A stretch of 5,707 nucleotides of DNA from Cytophagaceae bacterium. GTDB lineage: Bacteria; Bacteroidota; Bacteroidia; Cytophagales; Spirosomataceae. The notes below the pieces were generated by a model that made no database searches, was not told the DNA's origin, and saw only the letters and a program-made list of their open reading frames with translations. The stretch is from assembly GCA_947471105.1 (NCBI GenBank), contig CANIYB010000160.1, forward strand, positions 1-5,707, in the 5' to 3' direction. Below, in pieces: positions 1-5,707 of the stretch; positions within the stretch are counted from its first letter, which is position 1; every line of letters starts with the position of its first letter. The position numbers and the translations under genes are program-made.

Positions 1-2
1 AA

Positions 3-36
3 CGGTTCCTATCATAAAAAACTTATATAGGAATCG
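3..36. repeat. Strong imperfect inverted repeat (hairpin), possible terminator
   Basis: Bases 3-12 (CGGTTCCTAT) pair with 27-36 (ATAGGAATCG) over 10 positions, one of them a G-T wobble. Inside this, 14-17 (ATAA) pair with 23-26 (TTAT), leaving a single bulged C at 13 and a 5-base loop at 18-22. The stem therefore has about 14 pairs. It lies 41 bases beyond the stop codon of the minus-strand lipoprotein gene, where a transcription terminator would be expected. No clear U-tract directly follows the stem on the plus strand, and on the minus strand the window ends 2 bases after it, so termination is inferred from position and structure. The odd pair is G-U in plus-strand RNA but A-C in minus-strand RNA, so the structure is slightly better on the plus strand. 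It could serve convergent transcripts. Confidence 0.5.
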
Positions 37-77
37 GATGATTTTACTGTATTTTCCTTGATCTGTTTCGAGCATTG

Positions 78-2177
78 TTAACGGATATTTTGGTTTAATG
101 CTTTTAATAGCGCATCTGCCTCAGGTTTTAATGGACTTAGCGGATAGATTTGAATGAATTTTTTCAATTGCATGGAATATTCGCTAATATCCTTAGTTCC
201 CCCTTTACAAAGCGCCATTAAAAATACAATTTTATCTTCCAATTTACTATTTGGATATTTATTTTGAATGTTTTGACAAGATGAATAGCAGTTGACATAA
301 TCCCTAGCCACATATGAATAATAGGCTTTTTCATATGCTTTTTGCACCTCTTCTTCCTTATTTAGACTCAGAGTACCCGTTTCTAATTTTAATATTAATT
401 GGCGGAAATAGGAATCAGGATACCGCTGAGCCAATTTTTCTCGGTAAAGGTTTTTTTCAACGGAGCTGGATAAATATAACAAGTACAAGCTTTCTGCTTC
501 AAATTCAGTACTAGGGAATCGATCCAATAAGGTCAATAATTTAGTTTTAGCTAATTCATCTAGCCCTATTTCTAATTGGGTAAACTTGCCAATTTTAAAC
601 AACGATTGCTCAATTTTTTTATTGGAATTTGTGATTTGAAGGAGACTTCTTGGAATGCTAGCGATCCATTTTTGTAAGGAATCCTCCGATACCGCTGAGT
701 TTGAATCGGGGGTATTTGATTTTTTTGCGACGGCAATCGACGGAGAAATAATGTCAGATCCGGTACTTGCATTCTTGTTTTTCCGATTCCAAAAATCCTC
801 CAATGTCCTATTCCCCCATTTAAAATTGAATTCTTGCGAGCCTTGAATCCTAGCCATGTCATTGTAAAAATAAAAGCTTTGTTGTTCAGGGCTTGTCGGC
901 CTTCGAGTATAGGTGGCGGCAATATTGGATTTGACCTCCGTTTTTTTCTGTAAAGAATCTAATTTTTTTGATTTAGCCTGTACGTATTTTTGATATAGTT
1001 GACTTAGCTCCTCGGTTGATTTTCTACCTAAGATTTGTAATGAATCCTCCTCTAAAATCACCTTATTTAATTGATTAAAATAGGCCCAATTTTTCTTTAA
1101 TTTTTGAGCGGAATTAAATTCAAGGTGACTCGAGGGCAAATAGGTAGCTGCGCTATCAAAATATAAAGCGGCTTCTGGATATCGCTTCAGGGGACTGACA
1201 AATAATTGGCCTAATTTTAAATACAGTTCTCCTTTGTTCGGATTATTGTTGCTTGCCTTCGACCAATATTCCCTTGCTTTTTCAAAGTCTTTAGTGGCAT
1301 AACTGATTTGACCCAAAGCTAAGTATATCTCCGATTGCTTGTCGAGATTTTTGGGTTCCTTCAGCATTTTCTCTAAATCGCCGACTTGGCCCGTTAATTT
1401 TTTACTCGCGATTTGTGCATTTAATAAAAGCTCATACGTGGGCTTATTGTTTTTTACTTGATTGAAGTTTTCTTGGGCTAAGCTATTTTTCCCTTGAGAT
1501 TGAAATAATTGGCCTAATACAAAATGCAAACGAGCTTTTTGAATCTTTGATTTGATATGAGCGATTTCCTCATTCAGAAGTGCAATGGCGATAGGAATCT
1601 CATTTTTTACCTGGTGATAATAGGCTTTATTTAAAATAAAATCAGTTTTCTGGGAAGCGTTTAATGGGACTTCTTTGATGTAATTTTCTACGTTTAAAGC
1701 CGACTCGAAATCTTTTTGGTCGATGTATATTTGGTATAAATAAATTAATGCACTCGCTTGCGTGATTTCATCATGCTCGATCGAGTTGATATATTTAAAG
1801 GTTTCGGTGGCATTTTTAATATCCCCTTTTATGAGTCGGCCTTTGCCGATGATGAGGTAGGCGTCATCGATAAATTTGGAGTTTTGATGTCGGTCTATCA
1901 CTAAAGAGGCTTTCCTGATCAAGTTCCCAATTTCATTGCTATGTGCTTGTCCAAAACTTGAATCTATGGACGGAAATATGCTCAATGGGAGGGAATAATT
2001 TTCATTTCGTTCTTCCCATGATTTTGTGTAGAGTTCTTTATACAGTCGATCTGCCTGCCAAATAGCATTGTATTTTGCATTAATATTATGAAATGCCTTT
2101 GCTGCTGGACGCGTGCTTTGTTGGGAACAAGCCCACATAGTCATGATAAAAAAAACTAAGAAGAATATTCTGGGCAT
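78..2177 (-). CDS. porW: PorW/SprE-like type IX secretion TPR lipoprotein
   Basis: This encodes a 699-residue lipoprotein that resembles PorW (Porphyromonas) and SprE (Flavobacterium), which are needed for type IX secretion and, in gliding species, for motility. The predicted site is the periplasm, anchored by lipid. From the ATG at 2177 the protein opens with a short basic start, a hydrophobic stretch (about residues 4-16) and a lipobox ending WAC, with the lipidated Cys at 17. Next come the family-like HNINAKYN stretch (30-37) and helical TPR-like repeats, clear at about 100-170 and 286-350. A hallmark block holds FYFYND (435-440) and WGNRTLEDFW (454-463). More TPR-like helices follow at about 551-570 and 611-690. 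An in-frame ATG at 2252 would add 25 residues, bury the signal peptide and lie upstream of the best promoter, so 2177 is preferred; AAAGGT a few bases upstream may be a weak ribosome site. Family assignment rests on recalled motifs, not on a search. Confidence 0.85.
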   Translation of the reverse strand: MPRIFFLVFFIMTMWACSQQSTRPAAKAFHNINAKYNAIWQADRLYKELYTKSWEERNENYSLPLSIFPSIDSSFGQAHSNEIGNLIRKASLVIDRHQNSKFIDDAYLIIGKGRLIKGDIKNATETFKYINSIEHDEITQASALIYLYQIYIDQKDFESALNVENYIKEVPLNASQKTDFILNKAYYHQVKNEIPIAIALLNEEIAHIKSKIQKARLHFVLGQLFQSQGKNSLAQENFNQVKNNKPTYELLLNAQIASKKLTGQVGDLEKMLKEPKNLDKQSEIYLALGQISYATKDFEKAREYWSKASNNNPNKGELYLKLGQLFVSPLKRYPEAALYFDSAATYLPSSHLEFNSAQKLKKNWAYFNQLNKVILEEDSLQILGRKSTEELSQLYQKYVQAKSKKLDSLQKKTEVKSNIAATYTRRPTSPEQQSFYFYNDMARIQGSQEFNFKWGNRTLEDFWNRKNKNASTGSDIISPSIAVAKKSNTPDSNSAVSEDSLQKWIASIPRSLLQITNSNKKIEQSLFKIGKFTQLEIGLDELAKTKLLTLLDRFPSTEFEAESLYLLYLSSSVEKNLYREKLAQRYPDSYFRQLILKLETGTLSLNKEEEVQKAYEKAYYSYVARDYVNCYSSCQNIQNKYPNSKLEDKIVFLMALCKGGTKDISEYSMQLKKFIQIYPLSPLKPEADALLKALNQNIR

Positions 2178-2197
2178 TGGGACCTTTAAACAGTTTT

Positions 2198-2231
2198 CAA
2201 ATTTACAATTATATATATGAAAAGGCACAAA
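2198..2231 (-). promoter_or_regulatory. Bacteroidota-type promoter for the PorW-like gene
   Basis: Read on the minus strand, TTTG (plus 2228-2231) is followed after 22 bases by TAAATTTG (plus 2198-2205). This is an exact match to the TAnnTTTG -7 element used by the Bacteroidota primary sigma factor, and the spacing is within the reported range. Transcription would start near 2190, giving a leader of roughly 10-15 bases before the ATG at 2177. It also argues against the ATG at 2252, which lies upstream of this promoter. A second, weaker match sits just upstream (TTTG at 2258-2261, 21 bases, TATATTTT at 2229-2236), so tandem promoters are possible. Confidence 0.5.
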
Positions 2232-2250
2232 ATATACGGGAATCACGGAC

Positions 2251-2265
2251 AAATTTTCAAAATTT
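2251..2265. repeat. Short AT palindrome in the divergent intergenic region
   Basis: AAATTTT (2251-2257) and AAAATTT (2259-2265) form a perfect 7-base inverted repeat around a single C at 2258. It lies between the divergent starts and overlaps the upstream -33-like element of the weaker minus-strand promoter candidate. This is the geometry of a possible operator. Such palindromes arise easily by chance in AT-rich DNA, and no known regulator motif is recognised. Confidence 0.25.
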
Positions 2266-2300
2266 TAATATATTGACATCTACATTTTAAATTCATTCAC

Positions 2301-2486
2301 ATGCAACCTTATCAGCGATTTATTGGAGCTGCCTTTCAGATGTTGGTGACCATTTTATTAGGTGTCTGGTTGGGGCAATATTTGGACAGATATTTCGGTT
2401 TGCATCAGCCGTGGTGCACCATTGGCTTATCATTGGGATCCATTGCCATTTCTTTATATGCCTTGATCAAAAGCTTACCCAAATAA
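2301..2486 (+). CDS. atpZ: AtpZ/AtpI-family small membrane protein
   Basis: This encodes a 61-residue integral inner-membrane protein of the AtpZ/AtpI (F0F1-ATPase accessory) family. Family members are usually encoded next to the F-type ATP synthase operon and have been linked to c-ring assembly or to Mg/Ca transport. Two transmembrane segments are visible, at about residues 8-26 and 38-58. They are joined by a short loop with the family-like G-x-x-LD pattern (GQYLD, about 25-29) and the PW-x-TIGLSLG turn into the second helix. AFQM near the N-terminus and SLYALIK near the C-terminus also fit Bacteroidota members. It starts at an ATG without a clear Shine-Dalgarno site. It is divergent from the PorW-like gene and lies 50 bases before mrdA, with no visible terminator between, so co-transcription with mrdA-rodA is likely. 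No ATP synthase subunit is present in the window. The short length limits certainty. Confidence 0.75.
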   Translation: MQPYQRFIGAAFQMLVTILLGVWLGQYLDRYFGLHQPWCTIGLSLGSIAISLYALIKSLPK

Positions 2487-2536
2487 ATCGCAATATTTCT
2501 GTAAATTGCTTTACCGTAACATAAACTAATTTTTAC

Positions 2537-4396
2537 GTGCCAGAAGGTCGCCGAATTATCATTTTTTTATTTTTCCTTTTGATTGGGCTTATATTCATAG
2601 GTAAAATGTTTTATCTACAAATGTTTGACTCAACCTATGAAAAAGCGGCCGATAATAATGCCATTCGCAAGATCATCCAAGTGCCATTTAGGGGAGAAGT
2701 ATACGATCGTTTTGGGAAGTTAATCGTTTATAACACTCCAGTATATGATTTATACATCACACCCAGAAAAGCCGTTGTAAATGATACAAATCGTTTTTGC
2801 GCTTTATTTGGTATCACAAAAGGACGTTTTGATACCTTGACCAGAGAAGCCTGGGCTTATTCCCGCGTTAAACCATCGCTATTTTTAAAGCATTTGTCCA
2901 AGGAGGACTTTGCTAAAATTCAAGATGCTTTGGTCGATTATCCGGGTTTTTCTATTTCGACAACCGCCTTTCGAACCTATCAATCTAAGGCACTTTCCAA
3001 TGCGCTTGGTTATGTGGCGGAGATAAATACAAATTCATTATCGGATCAAAAGGATGATTATTACCGACAAGGTGATTATGTAGGCATTTCGGGTTTAGAG
3101 GCTTTTTATGAAGAGGCACTTCGGGGCCAAAGAGGGGTGAAATATCGAATGGTGAATAGCAATGGGGTGGAAAAGGGGGAGTATCGACACGGTGATCTGG
3201 ATGTCAGTTCGATTGCCGGGCAAAATTTATTTACGAGTGTTGATATCCGCCTTCAGGAATATGCAGATAGTTTAATGATGCACAAGGTAGGAAGTGTCGT
3301 GGCCATCGAACCTTCCACAGGTGAAATATTGAGCATGGTTTCGGCACCTTCTTATGACCCCAGTTTATTAGCCGGAAGAAATTTTTCTAAGTACTATCAA
3401 ATATTGGCTTTAGACCCATTAAAGCCATTAATTAATCGCCCTCCATCGGCTTATTATCGGCCTGGTTCTACCTTCAAAATTGTTCAGGCGTTAGTCGGAT
3501 TGCAGTTGGGCATTTTGACACCTGGATCCGTTTTCACGCATGCAGGTGCTCCGGTCAAGTGCCACAGCCACAATACCTCTCATAACGATTTACACAATGC
3601 GATTCAATGGTCATGCAATCCCTATTTTTACCATGCATTTCGTAAAATTTTATATGATAATACGCAAGGCGATACGTTTGAAAGGTCTGCGCAGGGACTC
3701 CAACGTTGGTCCGAATTAGTGGCCAATTTTGGTTTTGGTCGGAAATTGGGTGTTGATTTGGGAAATGAAAAGAAGGGAAATCTTCCTAATGTCGAGTATT
3801 ATAATAAGGTTTATAAGGGTGAAAATACGTGGAAATTTTCCAATATTTATTCCTTGAGTATCGGTGAAGGAGAGTTAGTTGTAAGCCCATTGAAGATGGC
3901 TAATTTCGCCGCAATTATCGCCAATAAGGGTTGGTACATTCCACCACATTTAGTTAAAGGCGTGGGCGATAAAAAAACCATTGACACTTTTTACAAAACA
4001 CCTGTTTCGGTAGGCATTGATGCCAAGCATTTTGATGTAGTTCATGAGGGCATGCGCGATGCGGTGTTACAAGGCACGGTGGGAAGGGAAGGGAAAATTC
4101 CTGACATTGTCATGTGTGGAAAAACGGGAACATCCCAAAATCAAAAGGGCAAAGATCATTCTGTTTTTATCGCTTTTGCACCTAAAGACAATCCCAAAAT
4201 AGCCATTGCCGTTTTTGTAGAAAATGCAGGGTTTGGCGGTTTTGCGGCCGCGCCCATCGCATCTTTAATTATCGAGAAATATTTGAAAGGTCGTGTGGAC
4301 AGAAAGGATATTGAGACTAAATTTATGAACATGAGCTATTTGGCGAATGTAACGTATAATCGAAAAATAGTTAAAAAGGATTCATTAAAAAGATGA
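2537..4396 (+). CDS. mrdA: Penicillin-binding protein 2 (elongasome transpeptidase)
   Basis: This encodes a 619-residue class B penicillin-binding protein, the D,D-transpeptidase that crosslinks side-wall peptidoglycan in the periplasm together with RodA. One N-terminal membrane anchor (about 7-27) is followed by the PBP dimer/pedestal region (about 49-220), which includes RGEVYDR (52-58) and GISGLE (183-188). The transpeptidase domain (about 250-590) has all three catalytic motifs: STFK with nucleophile Ser311 and Lys314, SCN at 359-361, and KTGT at 529-532. Length is normal for PBP2. PBP2 rather than PBP3/FtsI is supported by the rodA partner and by the overall motif style. The start is GTG at 2537: an in-frame stop lies at 2522-2524, and the first internal ATG would remove the membrane anchor. 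No Shine-Dalgarno site is seen. A Cys/His-rich stretch (Cys342, His343, His345, His349, His353, Cys360) precedes and enters the SxN motif and might bind metal. The stop overlaps the rodA start. Confidence 0.95.
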   Translation: MPEGRRIIIFLFFLLIGLIFIGKMFYLQMFDSTYEKAADNNAIRKIIQVPFRGEVYDRFGKLIVYNTPVYDLYITPRKAVVNDTNRFCALFGITKGRFDTLTREAWAYSRVKPSLFLKHLSKEDFAKIQDALVDYPGFSISTTAFRTYQSKALSNALGYVAEINTNSLSDQKDDYYRQGDYVGISGLEAFYEEALRGQRGVKYRMVNSNGVEKGEYRHGDLDVSSIAGQNLFTSVDIRLQEYADSLMMHKVGSVVAIEPSTGEILSMVSAPSYDPSLLAGRNFSKYYQILALDPLKPLINRPPSAYYRPGSTFKIVQALVGLQLGILTPGSVFTHAGAPVKCHSHNTSHNDLHNAIQWSCNPYFYHAFRKILYDNTQGDTFERSAQGLQRWSELVANFGFGRKLGVDLGNEKKGNLPNVEYYNKVYKGENTWKFSNIYSLSIGEGELVVSPLKMANFAAIIANKGWYIPPHLVKGVGDKKTIDTFYKTPVSVGIDAKHFDVVHEGMRDAVLQGTVGREGKIPDIVMCGKTGTSQNQKGKDHSVFIAFAPKDNPKIAIAVFVENAGFGGFAAAPIASLIIEKYLKGRVDRKDIETKFMNMSYLANVTYNRKIVKKDSLKR

Positions 4397-5682
4397 GCCA
4401 AGAATCAAACCAGATCGGGAAATTAGATTGGATTACGGTCGGCCTATACGCACTTTTCGTGTTATTGGGCTGGATGAGTATTTACTCAGCCGTGTACAAT
4501 CCGGAAGCTCCATTGTGGATTTTTGATGAAGCATTTTATACGAGCAATGCGGGACGCCAATTAATTTGGATTGGCACATCGCTCGTACTAATCATGTTGA
4601 TATTTGCCTTAGATTTCAGGTTTTTTGAATCTTTTGCGGTGTTTATTTACGCAGCATTTATGTTGGCATTAATCGCTGTTCCATTCTTGGGTGTAACAAT
4701 TAATGGATCCCATTCTTGGTTTAAGTTGGGTGGGATTACCATTCAGCCGGCGGAGTTTTCCAAAACGGCCACGGCACTTTTACTGGCCAAATACCTGAAT
4801 GACCCTCAAGTGAATCTAACCAAATGGATGAACCAATGGAGATCCGCGCTGATCATAGCTTTGCCAATGTTACTGATTATTGGATCTAATGAAACAGGTT
4901 CAGCCTTGGTTTTTGCCTCATTTATTATTCTTTTATACCGAGAAGGATTGCCCGGGGAATATCCTGGTTTATTGATTGCTTTAATCGCCCTTTTTGTAAG
5001 TTCTCTTTTGTTGAGCCCTTTGACTATTTTTATTAGCCTTTTAATTTTGGCAAGTCTTTTTGTGATTATTCTGCCGATTTACCAAAGGCGTTTGCCTCAA
5101 ACCTATGTTCGAATCGCAGGAGCTATTGCCATCATTATGGCCATGTCAACACTTGTGGATTGGGTGGTAAATCATGTGTTAAAAGAACATCAACGCAATC
5201 GAATTAAAGTTTTGTTGGATCCTTCCTTTGATACTAGGGGTTTAGGATATCAAGTGACCCAATCTAAAATTGCGATTGGTTCAGGGGGATTTTGGGGCAA
5301 AGGATATTTAGGAGGGACCCAGACAAAATTTGATTTTGTGCCTGAGCAAAGTACCGACTTTATTTTTTGTACGATTGGCGAGGAATTTGGTTTTGTAGGG
5401 GTGATGGCGGTCATCATTTTGTTTTTATTTTTTCTTTGGCGTTTGTTGTATTTAGCGGACCAACAACGATCTCGGTTTGCCCGTGCGTATGGATTTGGGG
5501 TTGTTGGAATCTTATTTTTTCATTTTTTAGTTAACATTGGGATGACCATCGGGTTGATGCCGATTATGGGAATTCCTTTGCCATTTTTTAGTTATGGGGG
5601 TTCCTCTCTTTGGTCATTCACTATCTTATTATTTATATTTTTAAAACTTGATGCGCATCGTTCCGACATGCTATCTAGATAA
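4393..5682 (+). CDS. mrdB: RodA, SEDS peptidoglycan glycosyltransferase
   Basis: This encodes a 429-residue polytopic inner-membrane protein of the SEDS family (FtsW/RodA/SpoVE), which polymerises lipid II into glycan strands for cell elongation. About ten hydrophobic segments are visible. Family blocks occur in order: the NGSHSW...QPAEFSK loop (104-124), the long GYQVTQSKIAIGSGG...GKG block (285-304) leading to PEQSTDFIF with Asp322, and the C-terminal NIGMTIGLMP (381-390) and PLPFFSYGGSS (395-405). Asp322 corresponds to the essential aspartate of characterised RodA proteins, by motif alignment done by eye. RodA rather than FtsW is inferred from the mrdA partner. The ATG at 4393 shares ATGA with the mrdA stop, which suggests translational coupling and matched output of the synthase pair. 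Length and motifs appear intact. Confidence 0.95.
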   Translation: MSQESNQIGKLDWITVGLYALFVLLGWMSIYSAVYNPEAPLWIFDEAFYTSNAGRQLIWIGTSLVLIMLIFALDFRFFESFAVFIYAAFMLALIAVPFLGVTINGSHSWFKLGGITIQPAEFSKTATALLLAKYLNDPQVNLTKWMNQWRSALIIALPMLLIIGSNETGSALVFASFIILLYREGLPGEYPGLLIALIALFVSSLLLSPLTIFISLLILASLFVIILPIYQRRLPQTYVRIAGAIAIIMAMSTLVDWVVNHVLKEHQRNRIKVLLDPSFDTRGLGYQVTQSKIAIGSGGFWGKGYLGGTQTKFDFVPEQSTDFIFCTIGEEFGFVGVMAVIILFLFFLWRLLYLADQQRSRFARAYGFGVVGILFFHFLVNIGMTIGLMPIMGIPLPFFSYGGSSLWSFTILLFIFLKLDAHRSDMLSR

Positions 5683-5691
5683 TCTATTTAT

Positions 5692-5707
5692 ATGGAAAAT
5701 CAACCAT
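5692..5707 (+). CDS. Possible start of the next gene, truncated by the window edge
   Basis: An ATG at 5692, 9 bases after the rodA stop, opens a frame reading Met-Glu-Asn-Gln-Pro before the window ends. The close spacing, same strand and absence of a terminator fit a further gene in the mrdA-rodA transcript. Only five codons are visible, so neither coding status nor product can be judged. Confidence 0.4.

Noticed and set aside
1..15. Minus-strand ATG at 15 reading M-I-G-T-V to the window edge
   Set aside because: Only five codons are visible, no ribosome site or convincing promoter is seen, and the codon lies inside the hairpin. It is mentioned as an alternative only.
2..61. Plus-strand open frame ending in TGA at 59-61 that could be the tail of a gene entering from the left
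   Set aside because: Nineteen codons are too few to tell from chance, and the residues suggest no family.
314..922. Several open frames of 60-120 codons on both strands inside the PorW-like gene (314-514 plus, 572-922 minus, 655-846 plus)
   Set aside because: They overlap a long gene with a clear signal peptide and family motifs, show no recognisable domains, and are best explained as shadow frames.
2273..2288. TTGACA (2273-2278) and TACATTTT (2281-2288) as promoter elements for the AtpZ-like gene
   Set aside because: TTGACA has no -10 partner at proper spacing before the ATG. TACATTTT matches seven of eight bases of TAnnTTTG but lacks a good TTG element 17-23 bases upstream. The real promoter of this gene remains unidentified.
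2490..2509. GCAAT / ATTGC inverted repeat between the AtpZ-like gene and mrdA as a terminator
   Set aside because: Only five pairs around a 10-base loop, and no T-tract follows.
2506..2534. TTG plus TAATTTTT just before mrdA as an internal promoter
   Set aside because: The -7-like element would start transcription at or after the GTG start codon at 2537, so it could not serve mrdA from that start.
4702..4764. RodA loop reading HSW where many SEDS proteins have RW, as a lost key residue
   Set aside because: Bacteroidota RodA proteins, as I recall them, often have SW here, and the neighbouring QP-x-E motif and Asp322 are intact.

Overview
The window is AT-rich chromosomal DNA from a member of the Bacteroidota, probably a Cytophagia-like or Sphingobacteriia-like lineage; the exact group is a guess. 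Three things point to this phylum. There is a PorW/SprE-type lipoprotein, known from type IX secretion and gliding. The PBP2 and RodA sequences have Bacteroidota-style motifs. The gene starts lack clear Shine-Dalgarno sites, and a promoter of the TTTG / TAnnTTTG class precedes the lipoprotein gene.

Layout from left to right. Bases 1-77 hold no supported gene but contain a strong imperfect hairpin (3-36) downstream of the first gene. Bases 78-2177 on the minus strand encode the PorW/SprE-like TPR lipoprotein; the start is better placed at 2177 than at the longer upstream ATG at 2252. Bases 2178-2300 are a divergent intergenic region with a good promoter candidate for the lipoprotein gene and an AT palindrome. 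On the plus strand, 2301-2486 encodes a 61-residue AtpZ/AtpI-family membrane protein. It is followed by mrdA (PBP2, 2537-4396, GTG start) and mrdB/rodA (4393-5682), which overlap in an ATGA. A further reading frame begins at 5692 and runs off the window.

The mrdA-rodA pair is the elongasome wall synthase: RodA polymerises glycan strands from lipid II and PBP2 crosslinks them. In many bacteria this pair follows mreBCD. Here the preceding gene is instead a small AtpZ-like gene, of a kind usually found beside the F-type ATP synthase operon. The head-to-head lipoprotein gene belongs to the envelope and secretion machinery. The window therefore looks like a core cell-envelope locus with a slightly unusual gene order. 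I see no mobile element, CRISPR array, RNA gene or evidence of a wholly new system.
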